Below, one piece after another: positions 49,265-62,578 of a DNA stretch of 64,000 nt. The notes beneath the pieces were generated by a model, which was not told where the DNA came from, did no database searches, and was given only the letters and a program-made list of their open reading frames with translations. A program made the position numbers and the translations under genes. The stretch is from Macrotrachela quadricornifera (lineage: Eukaryota > Rotifera > Eurotatoria > Philodinida > Philodinidae), in NCBI GenBank assembly GCA_022393335.1, contig JAJEKB010019414.1:63208-127207 (forward strand), read 5' to 3'. Numbering within the stretch: position 1 is the stretch's first letter; each line of letters begins with the position of its first letter.

Positions 49265-49570
49265 TTTAAGGTTTGGCAAGATATCGCATCCACGAAACCT
49301 TTTTCTGATTGGTTTTAAAAAGGTCGGTACCAAATCGCGTATGCGAAACCCATCGTATGCGTTTGATGGAAGAGTTTGATACGAAAATATGTGTACGAAA
49401 CCAATGGTGTGAGTTTGATGAAAAGATGTGGTACGAAACCCTTTGTATAAAACCTTTATTGCAATTTTCCATCACTGGTTTCGTATGAAACACCTTAATC
49501 TACTGAACCAAAAACGGTTACAAATTCGTATCAAAGGAAAAATCCTTTTTTGGTTTCGTAAAACACCCTT
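49265..49570. repeat. cluster of TACGAAACC-type short repeats
   Basis: ACGAAACC or its variants (GCGAAACCC, TACGAAACCAATG, TACGAAACCCTTTG) recur at irregular 40-60-bp spacing, with GTTTGATG(G/A)A words between them. Inverse copies (GGTTTCGTATGAAAC, GGTTTCGTAAAAC) close the cluster, which ends at TTTTTTGCAGTGTA, a sequence often seen as a transposon end. Probably subterminal repeats of an eroded element that landed beside the transposase fragment. Confidence 0.55.
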
Positions 49571-50427
49571 TTTTGCAGTGTAGACTAACATTCTTTGAAA
49601 TTTTGATTTGAATTGGATGAGAAATAACAAAGTTCGTTTCTAAGATGGAGGGCCTTTAATTGGATTTACGTCCAAAAAAACTACGGAACAGTAATTACTA
49701 GAGTTACAACTATTGATGGTAAATAGATTTTACAAGACTTTTTTCTTAATTGTTGCACATTGTTCTCAAAAACTGATCAATAAAAGTGAGCTTTTTATTG
49801 AATCAAGTTCTTTTCTCTAAGATGTTATTCTATTTTCTTAAAAAAAATGTGTGGTAGACTAATCTGTGAATTAGGTTTGTCACAATTTATCGAATATACA
49901 TTATCAAATACTTACAGTCTCAAATGATGTTATTAACATAAAATTGAAAAATGAAGATGATTTTCTTACGTATAAACTGTGAGTAGTCAGGCAAGACGAT
50001 GAAGTGCTTCGATTGTTGAAATATGCTTTCTTGTTAGAATACGAATTAATAAATAACATAAATATATATGTAACTACCATAATCAAACATCAAAAAGAGA
50101 AATATAAAAAAAATGTTTATGGTCTTTCCACTGGCGTCTTATTGCATATAATGAGTGTTATCGCTATGCATTTTGTTTAGATCTTGATATCTATGTGTAA
50201 TATTAATAAATAATATGCACGATAAAATATTTTATATCCTAACATAGTACTATAATATTTTCGATATGGTGTAATGCACTGATGATGTGTATTTGTTAAT
50301 ATAAAAGAATATAGAAATCAACGAAGTGTAACTGTGTAACTGAAATGAAAGCATGTTTTTGTTTTTATTTATCATTGCTTATGGTGATTAACAAGGTTAA
50401 TGGCTGCTTATATGAAATGACGATATA
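49571..50427. other. gene-free stretch
   Basis: AT-rich, no recognisable gene. Short minus-strand frames near 49904-50086 look like chance. Confidence 0.4.
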
Positions 50428-51723
50428 CAGTTGGTTAAAAAAGTATCCGAGCAAACCTTTTTAGTCCTTTATAAAGACGGACTCTTATGAAACTTATGTA
50501 TCATAGAAAACTTCATTTGTCCTATCTAATGAAAGTATTGGAAGAAAAATCACGATATATTTTGAAATTGAAAATCAATATTTATAAAAAACTATGACAT
50601 TTTCGAAAAAAATAAATCTTTCACAAATCTTGGAATTCAGTCTGAATTAAAAACCACATATGTAGTTTTGTGGAGTAGCTCATGGCGCGTTGAATGGTAT
50701 ATAGTAAATCAATTTTTCACTGAATCTTGATGCATAAAGAATTCAAATACTCGTTGACAGACACACAGTGTCTAAGTATATATGACCACTTTATACTTGT
50801 GCAAAACTATTTATCATTTTTCTTCGATAATAGAAGTGCATTACAAAAGTTTTCTTTTTACTAATAAATACTCAGATGCGACCTGCATAAACAGTAGAAA
50901 AAATCAAGATCAGAGATTCTTTCCAGATTTATTGCGCAATGTCACAATATCATCAACCGATTTTTCTATATTCATAAAACGGTTCTCTAAACATTGAACT
51001 TTTTTTCACATATCCATAAGAAAGAAAAGAAAGATGTTGCTTTTTGTTCTGATATGAACAGTACATCTATTGAGAAAAGAACATCTAATGACATTTAGAG
51101 AAGGGTATTAATATGCGAAAAAAAGTTCAATGTTTAGAGAACCGTTTTGTGAATATAGAAAAATCGGTTGATGATATGAAGACATTACGCAATAAATCTG
51201 GAAAGGATCTCTGATCTTGATTTTTTTCTACTGTTTATGCAGATCACGTCTGACTATTTATCAGTAAAAAGAAAACTTGTAATCCACTTCTATTATCGAA
51301 GAAAAATGATAAATAGTTTTGCACAAGTATAAAGTGGTCATATATACTTAGACACTGTGTGTCTGTCAACGAGTATTTGAATTCTTTATGCATCAAGATT
51401 CAATGAAAAATTGATTTACTATATACCATTCGATGCGCCATGAGCTGCTTTACAAAACTACATATGTGGTTTTTAATTCAGGCTCAATATCAAGATTTGT
51501 GAAAGATTTTTTTTTTTCGAAAATGTCATAGTTTTTCATAAATATCGATTTTCAATTTCAAAACATATCGTGATTTTTCTTCCAATACTTTCATTAGATA
51601 GGACAAATGAAGTTTTCTATGATACATAAGTTTCATAAGAATCCGTCTTTATAAAGGGTTTGTATAGGTAAAATCTTTATAAAGAACTAAAAAGGTTTGG
51701 TCGAATACTTTTTTGACCAACTG
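50428..51723. mobile_element. 1.3-kb near-palindromic foldback with Tc1/mariner-type ends
   Basis: Left arm about 50428-51008 and right arm about 51117-51723 are inverted copies with few differences over some 580 bp; the spacer is only about 108 bp. Ends are CAGTTGGTTAAAAAAGTAT and, on minus, CAGTTGGTCAAAAAAGTAT, each flanked by TA (50426-50427, 51724-51725), as in Tc1/mariner insertions. The right arm has a ~20-bp local duplication near 51655-51685. No transposase frame. The transcript of either strand would fold into a long hairpin. Confidence 0.9.
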
Positions 51724-52454
51724 TATATCGGTATCTTCAGAAATAAGCGTATAATAGATGCTAATACTTAATAAAAGCTATTCATATGATAGACTAAACT
51801 AAGCCTGTACTCAGGTATATGTCAGATAGAATTCTGAATATTTTTTTTGACAAAATTCTAACGTTACACTTGCATATTAATTGACTTAAAATCCTTGCCA
51901 AAGAAAACCAAATACCTTTAAATGGAAAGATTGATTCGGCTTGTAGAATCTTTTACAAATATCGAATGATTACAGAAATTTATTTCCTTGTCTCTTTCTC
52001 AAACTAATATCATACTTCAAATGCAATATCTACATTAACAATTTGAAATTAGCTTTTTTTACGAAACAACATGAATATTAAAAACAATAAAGTAAAGTTG
52101 AGCTGCTCTGCAATGGTTATAGGCTGTTCAAGTGACTGTGTAACAAGAGAAGATTCATACCATTGAAATTAGCTGTAGGTCACTCTATTCGAGTGTCAAA
52201 GTTGCAAATCTCTTATCTAGAAATTGTCAGAAATTTGCATATGCAATTAACTGATCTGTCTTGATGCTCATGTGTTAAGTTGTTCTCTTATATTGTTAAG
52301 CATCTAATAAGATGAAAATATTGAATTCTATTTCGTGTTCTATTTTCGAATCTAATCTTACTAAAAAATATGATGGTTCGTATAGCAGTAATTGTTTGTG
52401 AGTTTGATATCTGTTAAGATTATGTTCATTGAGTCGTAGTTGTTCTTATGAGGC
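51724..52454. other. gene-free stretch
   Basis: AT-rich, nothing recognised. Confidence 0.4.
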
Positions 52455-52850
52455 CTATAAATGTGTTAGGATCTGTACTGCTTCAATACTAGTGAAGACT
52501 TTTCTGCAAAGTATACATTGTGGCTCTTGACTAGCTTGCTGAGCAACAGACAAACACGTGGAACATATGGTCTTGTGTCGACATGGTAAACACCGCGCAC
52601 TTCGTGGAGCATCCAAACACACAAGACATGATTTCGAATTAGCAGCTTGATCCGTAATTTTTTCGAGTTCCTGTATGACTTCATTAGCTGTGGGTCGTGC
52701 CATAGGGTCTGTTTTGAAACAACGATGAATCAAACGACAACACTCTTAAAGTACACACGAGTTCGATCAGGTAAGTCCGCATTGACTTCAGTCATTGTTC
52801 GAGATTGATAAGAAGCATCCTTTGGAGCAACAACATTAGGTGCGTGAAAA
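52455..52850 (-). pseudogene. decayed fragment: protein-kinase C-lobe end plus RING finger
   Basis: On minus, about 52850-52750 reads APKDASYQSRTMTEVNADLP, the region after a kinase APE segment. After a one-base frameshift near 52745, RLIHRCFKTDPMARPTANEV (kinase subdomain XI, RCF..DP..RP) continues into a C3HC4 RING: CLVC, CLPCRH, CSTC and CILC, all metal ligands present. Kinase-RING fusions of this type are ubiquitin ligases in several invertebrates. The ATP-binding lobe is missing upstream, so this is a truncated, frameshifted remnant. It ends at the stop at 52455. Confidence 0.75.
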
Positions 52851-53903
52851 TAGAAATGCAAAGTGGGACCATTATTATCTACAATTATTCTTAGCAATCT
52901 TTTGGTAATCGATGATTTTATCCAACAAAATTATATCTGTTCTTTTTGAATAAGAATTTTTCAAATTCTGTTTTTATTAAAAGAAAAGCAAAAAAATTGT
53001 AAGCAGACGAAAAACATCAAATCACACACGTCAACTGCTAACGTCATATAAACCACATTTATTCTATCAAGTTTGTTTTAAGTGAAAGAAACAAAAACAA
53101 ACATGTATTTAATCATGTATGTTGACAACCGGTTTTTATTAGGTACACTTTTCTGTACTTATTACTATTGTCAAGATATTTTTCTATGATTTATGCTTCT
53201 TATAATTATATTCCTCTTTCTTACAACTTTTTTTTCGTACAAGACTAATGTATTTGTATTTGTTTTTTTTTTGTAAAACTACAAAGGCAACATTCGTCCA
53301 CGTTTTCTCCCTATATTCCATAAGATATTAATTAATTATTTGTTCACTTTTATGATACACGAATAAAGTAATATAATACTATTATTATTAATACATTAAT
53401 TTATGTTAAGCACTATATCAATTACAATAAAAATAAAATTTTTTGTATACTAATATTTACAGAAGCATATATTTCATAGAAGGAGATTCTCATTTTTCTT
53501 ATCAATATTAACGATAGTACTCGTATTCAATCATCACTGTTTCTATATTTACGACAGCGTTCATTTTTCAGCTTATATTCAATTTTAAAATGATAATTTT
53601 TTCTATTTTAATATTCAAAGAAAATAAATCACATGCATAATAAAAAAAAATGAGATTATTCATATCACAGTTGTTTTTGTTATCCATCGGTTGATTCTCT
53701 TTTGTAAATATGAGCATGTCAATTCTTATAGACTAAGTGCCAATTGCATAAACTAAAATTAATATAAAAGAAAAAATTTTATCCAAAAAGAAATTCAACT
53801 AACTTCATCAATTGAAAATGAACAAACATTTCTCGGCGAATCATTTGTTGATTTTTGTTGCATTAAATCTATGAATTAAAAAATTCACAATATTTTATTT
53901 TTA
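52851..53903. other. gene-free stretch at the border of the compact region
   Basis: Very AT-rich with homopolymer T and A runs. No gene recognised. It contains the 3' flank of the penta-EF-hand gene. Confidence 0.45.
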
Positions 53904-54601
53904 TTATTCAAACAAACCATTGAGTAAAGTTAATCGAGCACATAATTGAACATAATGTTCAAATGATATTTTTCCTGATGAATTATCATCAACACGTGTT
54001 GAATATCGTTTAACAATTGTTTCAAGTGTTGATGGTGATAAATTAAATCCTATTATATTTAAATAATAATACTAATTTTCAAAAAAAGAATTCATATTTA
54101 CGTAAAGAATTAAGTATATTAACAAGAGCATATGGTTCAATAATTCCATTTCGATCAAGATCATGACGACGAAAAAAATTTCTCCATGTATAAAGAAGAT
54201 TTATAACAGAAACAAATTCTGATAATGTTAAAGTATCTTTTGACTATAATAAAATTTTAATTTAAACAAATAAAAATCTAAAAACTTACATGAGATATAG
54301 CTGTTATTAATAATTTACAATGATCAATAGTAAATTTTGAATGTCGATCAAATGAACGAGATAATTCAGTATCATTAAGTAAAATAAGTAAATCATTTTC
54401 ATCAATTTCATTCTTTTTAATTTTAAATAAATTATTATTTTAGTTTTTCAAATAAAAAATAATAATAATTTACTTTCATACGACTTTCAAATATTTGTTG
54501 AAGAAAACTATTTGATGATGATTGATCATTAGCATTCTAAGATATAATATTTAATATTTATAAATTAAATGATAACTACACACTTGTCTATGAACCGGCA
54601 T
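53904..54601 (-). CDS. penta-EF-hand family calcium-binding protein, five exons
   Basis: Exons (minus): 54601-54584, 54536-54474, 54412-54290, 54243-54102 and 54049-53904; introns are 47-61 bp, all phases consistent, 163 residues. None of the exons is long, so the gene is easily missed. EF-hand segments: NEIDENDLLILLND, FDRHSKFTIDHCKLL, FFRRHDLDRNGIIEPYALV (a good DxDxNG loop) and VDDNSSGKISFEHYVQLCAR, ending LTLLNGLFE. The arrangement and the short C-terminus match PEF proteins (ALG-2/PDCD6, peflin, sorcin), which bind Ca2+ and membrane-traffic partners. It lacks the Gly/Pro-rich N-terminal tail of sorcin or peflin. The first exon (MPVHRQ) is the least certain. Divergent from TMEM184. Confidence 0.85.
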
Positions 54602-55085
54602 GGTGGTTTTCGTTTTATTTTAAAATATTTGTAACAGTAACTGTGTTTAAAGGTTACTATGGTAATCAGAATGAAATTTTTATAAAGAAAAATTTAGAGA
54701 AAAAAAAATAAATTTGTATAAAAACAAAAATAAATTCAAAATAAGTTTTAGAATTAAATAAAGATTTTTAATTTTTTTTTTAATTTGTATCATCATAGAG
54801 GCAATAAAAACAAAATGGCAGAACGAATAGAATTAATGACATCATAATCAAGGAAAGGCAAGGAAAGAAAGAAATTATTTTTTATTTAGTAACGAACAGA
54901 ACGACTAGTGACGTGGTATGCTATGCTATGCTATGCTATGCTATGCTAATGTATTGATTTATTAATCATTGTGACATTTTGTCACCTATTATATTACTGT
55001 GCATACATAAGAAAAGAAAACATCATGTATTGATAAAATAGTTTATTTCAACATTTGTTCTAGATAAAAGGTTAGAAAAACAACA
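54602..55085. other. divergent intergenic region, PEF gene and TMEM184
   Basis: 484 bp that must carry two promoters. Contains the (TATGC)6 run and a TTGTTCTAG possible splice acceptor at 55055-55063, 22 bases before the TMEM184 ATG. Confidence 0.55.
54917..54946. repeat. (TATGC)6 microsatellite
   Basis: Six perfect TATGC units followed by TAATG. Lies in the divergent promoter region between the PEF and TMEM184 genes. Confidence 0.95.
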
Positions 55086-57083
<1,998 letters not shown>

Positions 57084-57460
57084 GAAATTTGTAAAATGTT
57101 TCTTTTTTTTTTTTTTCTTAGAGATTCTAGTCATTAATATTGATGTTTTTCTCTCTCTTTCTGTTTTCTTTTTTTTGTTAAATATTGTATCATGAAAATA
57201 TCATTAAATATATGCGCAAATCAAAATATCATGCAGATTTTTCGTTTAATCTATTTTATTTTATTTTTTTTTGTCTTACCTCATATATTTCGATGATAAT
57301 CAAAACCTTTTTTTTAATATTGTGACTCAACTTTTCTTCTTGTTGTTGTTGTAAACATATGTAAAAAAAAAAAACAAAGAAAAAGAAAAGAAACAGACTT
57401 ATTCATTGCATTTATTATTGAAATAACAACAATTTTATTGGACTATTTCTATTTCAGATA
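57084..57460. other. short gap, TMEM184 to ATRAID
   Basis: 377 bp, full of T and A runs. Both genes read the same way. It ends in a strong pyrimidine tract and AG, described separately. Confidence 0.6.
57441..57457 (+). promoter_or_regulatory. strong splice-acceptor sequence three bases before the ATRAID start codon
   Basis: GACTATTTCTATTTCAG ends at 57457 and the ATG is at 57461. No upstream exon is evident, so this is either the acceptor of a 5'UTR intron or a spliced-leader trans-splice site. Spliced-leader trans-splicing is known in bdelloid rotifers. Inference from position and motif. Confidence 0.55.
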
Positions 57461-58120
57461 ATGAATTTTATTATATTTAGTATTTTTTTTATTTTTATTA
57501 GCACTAAACAATTAGATGCAGTTAGTTTATGTGCTGGTAAAAATGTAACTAGTCAACCAGTTATTACTTATTGTGATTCTCAAAATGGTACACTTATATA
57601 TCGATGTTGTCGTTCAAGTGATACTCATTCATTTTTAGCTATTGATTTAATGGACAGTAATATAACAAAAATTCCTGATTTTACACAAATTGAAAATTTT
57701 AATTTAAGTGTTATTGACTTTCGTGATAATGATCTCCTTACATCATCACCTGATATTGATTTTCTAACATTAAAATATCTTGATGATCTTATTTTACCTG
57801 AACAATTTAAATGTCCAGGTGGAGAACATGTATGGGAAGAAATAACTAAAATAAATGATACACAAGGATTAGGAAATCGTTGTCGAGGACAAAAAGATAT
57901 TTGTTCTAATTCAACAGATATGTGTGTTGAACAAGATTCAATATGTAGTGCAAATGGACCAAATCATTTTTTATGTTTATGTAAAACAGGACATCATGGT
58001 TATAAATGTTTACGAAATGGAAAATTTCCAACTGCAGTATTTTTTGGTTCAACTGTAGCTGCAACTGTTGTTCTTAGTATTATTCTTTATTGGACACAAA
58101 GACGACATGTTATAAAATAG
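57461..58120 (+). CDS. ATRAID: ATRAID/APR3-like EGF-domain membrane protein, single exon
   Basis: 219-residue type I membrane protein. A signal peptide (IIFSIFFIFI) leads to a short leucine-rich-like segment (LAIDLMDSNITKIPDF, VIDFRDNDL, LILPEQFKCPGG), then an EGF-like domain with paired Cys (RCRGQKDIC, CVEQDSIC, FLCLCKTGHHGYKC) near residues 138-184. One helix (VFFGSTVAATVVLSIILYW) and a TQRR tail follow. CPGG, GHHGYKCLR-GKFP and the TQRR end match all-trans retinoic acid-induced differentiation factor. That protein has been tied to endosome/lysosome and differentiation roles in vertebrates; the role here is unknown. No intron in the coding part. Intact. Confidence 0.92.
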   Translation: MNFIIFSIFFIFISTKQLDAVSLCAGKNVTSQPVITYCDSQNGTLIYRCCRSSDTHSFLAIDLMDSNITKIPDFTQIENFNLSVIDFRDNDLLTSSPDIDFLTLKYLDDLILPEQFKCPGGEHVWEEITKINDTQGLGNRCRGQKDICSNSTDMCVEQDSICSANGPNHFLCLCKTGHHGYKCLRNGKFPTAVFFGSTVAATVVLSIILYWTQRRHVIK

Positions 58121-59970
58121 ATTTCTATGTGATTATTATTTTTTCTTTCTTGGTGAACAAAGTGCAATGATAAACATATTTTTTTTTTTATATTAAATTG
58201 GAATTAGATATATATTTTTTTTTGTACTTTTCAACTTTAGAAAATCAGGCGATAATTGTAATTCTTGTCTAATCCTATTTTTTTTTCTTCTTTTCTTACG
58301 ATTTATTATTATTTAAATAAACTCTTACAAGGGAAATATATATTATAAATAGATTCCATTAATCAAAATATTTCTGACAAACAATCTATATTATTCAGAT
58401 AATTTCTTGATGTTTGTTTTTTTCGGAATGTTTGAATATGATAATATTTTGATTATTATCATTAAGATTCTATTTTTATACATTAATATTATATGATTAA
58501 TCAGAATTTGAAGAAATGAAATTTAAAATATAATCTGTCTAGACTGATAAAATACAGGTATATACATCTATTCATTGTGTAATAATGTATAAATCATGTT
58601 CATTGTATTGTTATATTAAACAGATGACTGTCAGATGAATAGTTATAAATATATGAAGAATGAAAATATGATACTTTGATCTTTGTTATTATAGATTTCC
58701 AGATCATTTTGAATTCATAATGTTTTTCTTAATATAGATGAAATAACAAATACTACTATTGTAGTAGTAGATTCAAAGGATAGAAAAGGGAGAATTATCA
58801 TTTCTTATTCATGAATTTATTTTCTGTTAGAAGCGAAAGTTAATATTTCATTAGATAACTTCTCAAAAATGTTTTTTTTCAGATTGAAAATAAAGTTGAA
58901 CTTATTGTGATTAGTTTTTACAATTTCGAGTGATTTAAAAGATAAGTTTCTTGAATTTTTTGCATCTTTATATATTATTTCTAAAGAATACAATTTCTAT
59001 AAACACTATTAAATGATATTCTTATTAGTTATTAAAACACATCAAGTGCTTCAATCATGCGTTACGTATAGATCTATAAAATATTTTTATTCTTGAACTT
59101 ATTATATAGTATCACAATGTAAAACTTAATCTTATTTGAATCTCAAGAAATTATAGAAATATTATTTTTATACTGTGCTAAGAATATTATAAAAAACATA
59201 TAATCTCCATTCCATATTGTTGAAAATTTATGACATTTCTGTGATAGTAAAAGAATGTTATTCTAATTTTCATCTTATACATTTAAGATAATTTAATATT
59301 CTATGCAGGTCATTGGTACAAATTTATTGTAATAAGAAGACCAATCGAAACAAAAAACTGTATTTCGAACATACATAATGAAGAAACAGAAGTTATCGCT
59401 AGTAAATAATCATTCAACATTCGCCTCAATAAATTTTGTCAGACAACATTTTTACTATATTGAATATTTTCGACATGTTAGCCTAAAATTTCAAATTAAA
59501 TGGGATATTCGAAATACTTTTTTAATCAATAATAAAATAATTATTGCATATCTCTATTAAAATAAATTGACATTTTTTCATAATCAAACATTATTTTTAT
59601 ACTTTAAATAATATGAAATAGATCTTATTGTTTAAAATTATTTTCATAGAAATTTCAACCAAATGTAGAAAGAATTAATGTTTAATTATCGAAGACGAAC
59701 GTATCATAATATGTAGGTCAATAAATAATATCGCAGCTTAGAAACAATATTTTTTCTTTATCCATATCCTCACAGTAATTGTTGCATGCAATGCGCCAAT
59801 CATTGTAAAGATGTCACTAAATTGCAGAGAGAAATTTTTATATTACATTTATTTCTTTCGTTTATAGATATATACATATCATTTTTGCTCTTTGCTCTTT
59901 TACCATACTATTTATAGATAGAATAATATTTATGTTTATTTTTTAGATATATAGTATTATTCTTATTAAT
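58121..59970. other. 1.85-kb AT-rich gap
   Basis: No gene recognised; over 75% A+T by eye. It should contain the ATRAID 3' end and the promoter of the MDR gene. A 60-codon frame at 59378-59560 has no domain. A T-rich tract ending in AG at 59946 lies 25 bases before the next ATG. Confidence 0.5.
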
Positions 59971-61206
59971 ATGGCTGAAACAACATCAACAAGTAACAAT
60001 ATTCCTTCAGTAATGAAAGCTGCTCAACAAAGTGATTATGGAGAAATACGTAGTGTACTTACACTTCGTGATGATGTACCAGTACCTCGAGAATTATCAG
60101 CTAATGAAATTCTTGTTCGAGTTAATGCAGCTTCAATTAATCCAGCTAATTGGAAATTATTAAATGGAAATTTACCACTTTTTAGTCGTTATACATTTCC
60201 TCATATACCAGGCTGTGATGTAGCAGGTGTTGTTGTAGATGTTGGTTCAGAAGTAAAACGTTTTAAAATTGGTGATAAAGTTTATGGAAATTCTAGCCTT
60301 CATGGTGGTAGTTTTGCCGAATATATGCGTGGAAATGACTCATTCTTTGCATTAAAACCAAAAAATTTAACAATGGAAGAAGCAGCTTCTGTACCATTAG
60401 CATGTGAAACAAGTTATCAAGCTTTATTTAATATACTTTCACCACCTGTAGGACAAGATACAAAAATTTTAATATGTGGTGGTACTACAGCAACTGGTTT
60501 ATTTGGTATTCAATTAGCAAAAGCTGTTGGCGCTCAAGTTACAATAACAAGTTCACAACGAAATTTTAGTCTTATAGAAAAACTTGGTTTAGAATATTTA
60601 ATTTAATATAAATAATTATTAAATATTTTTCTTTTTATAGGTTATAAAATAACTGAAGCAAAAGAAGAAAGAAATAATGATCCACAACAAATATTTGTTA
60701 TTAATTATACTGTAAAAGATTTTGGACAAGAACTTAAAGGTTAAAATTTATTAAATTAATTTCTTTTTATAATTTTTTTTTGATTTTATTTAGGTGAAAA
60801 TTATGATGTTGTTTTTGATTGTGTTGGTGGCAAACAACAATGGCCATCAGCACAACAGATATTAAAAAAAGGTGGTCAGTTTATTACTGTTGTTGGTGAT
60901 GATCCAGAAATACATATTACATTAACAACAGCCCCTGGAATTGGTTTAAGTTTAATAAATCGCAAATTTTGGTCACTATTTGGCTCCGAGCATCATAAAT
61001 ATATACTTTATTTTCTTAATCAAACTCCCGAAGGACTTGATGATTTACGTACAAATTATATTGAAACAGGCAAAGTTAAAACAATAATTGATACTGTATA
61101 TGATTTACAAAAAGATGGTGTTGAAGCATTATATTCACTTTATGAAAAATGTAAAGGTGGAAAGGCACAAGGAAAATTAATTCTTAAAATAGCTGATGAT
61201 GAATAA
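59971..61206 (+). CDS. zinc-independent MDR (quinone oxidoreductase-like) protein, three exons
   Basis: Exons 59971-60586, 60641-60739 and 60794-61206; introns of 54 bp; 375 residues. NADPH-dependent reductase of the medium-chain dehydrogenase superfamily. The GroES-like catalytic domain has ILVRVNAASINPANWKLLNG and FPHIPGCDVAGVVVDVG; the cofactor domain has ILICGGTTATGLFGIQLAKA near residues 167-184, and YDVVFDCVGG. The zinc ligands of alcohol dehydrogenases are absent, as in quinone oxidoreductases and the RTN4IP1-like group. It ends GGKAQGKLILKI, typical of the group. No targeting signal is obvious, so cytosolic is likely. Substrate unknown. Intact. Confidence 0.94.
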
Positions 61207-62578
61207 ATTTAACTTTTTCGTTTTAATTGAAATATTTCATTAACTTTTAACATTAACAATATATATTTCCCTTTAATATATAAGATAGATAGTGGAACAT
61301 GTATAAGATATAAAACATTTTAATTTCCTTTTTTTTTTTTTTGAAAATAAAAAATCTAATTAATAAACATTTTTTGAAGATTATTCAATAGAATTATTCT
61401 TGTCATAGAAAAATCAAGAAAAAATATGTTTAAATAAGATTTTTATTGAAATTTGACATATACTGAAAAATACTCCATAAAATTCTATATTCAAAGATCT
61501 ATTAATAAACTCTTTATAATGCGTATCTGACTTTTGCAAAAATGAGGAAATAAAATACCATGAGATGTTCCTTCCAGGCATTTCTCATGTAAATGACACT
61601 ATGAGAAGCTGTGAAAATATCTCGGAAGTATAGAGTAAAAAAATTACCTATTGGTAGAAAATACTTTACATTTACTATCAAAAATGATGAGCATAGACTT
61701 GCACAAATTGTTCCATATTCAAAGAAAATAAATAGTTAAACATCTATTCATCTTTTTTACTTTTCATCGATAAAAACAATATCAATTATTTTTTAGAATA
61801 AAAAGAAATTCTCTACCGAAATCAATTTAGAATATTGTCTATTAAATATCCTCTCATTTTTCTATCAACAAAAAAACAAAATGTTTTATTCTTTATGTAC
61901 CACTTATTATATTGAAAAAAAAAGCATTTATATCAATAAATAGTATATGAGCTTAACAAATATACAGAATGAAAAACAAAAATTCCGTATTTTGAAATAT
62001 GCAATTTCTATTAAATTAAACCTATTGCAAATACTATATATCACTAATATTGGATCAATATTTAACTTATATCTTAACAATCAAAAACACGTGCATGAAT
62101 TCTAATACCGATATGAGAATAAATTCTTGTTAAGATCATGTACAAGTTAATAGAATTATTTTCAATTAATATATATATTCAATAAGTTAAATATAATCCT
62201 ATTATTCCTAAATCAGTTAAATGAAAATATATTTATAAATAGATCTAATTCTTTTTTCTTTTTTTTCATTATCTATATTTTTCAAAAAGAAAAAAAAAAA
62301 AAAGGAAGTTATCTATTGATAAAACAAAAGTATGAAAAGAAGACAAATGAAGTCTATCTAACCGTTAAGAGTGATAAAAAAAAAATAACTCTTTTTTTTT
62401 TTTCTATTTATACTTCAATTTATCAGCAAAAATTTCTTCCTTTTTTTTCTTTTTTACTATTCTACTATAAATAAGAAGAAGAAAAAACGTGACAAAGTAA
62501 CATACTATAATTTTACAAAGAATAAGTGTTCTTATACAAAACAACGTCAATAAATAGTAAAGTATTGAAAAAACAAAG
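61207..62578. other. 1.37-kb AT-rich gap
   Basis: No gene recognised. Long A and T runs near 62280-62460 precede the phosphatase gene. Both neighbours read plus. Confidence 0.5.
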
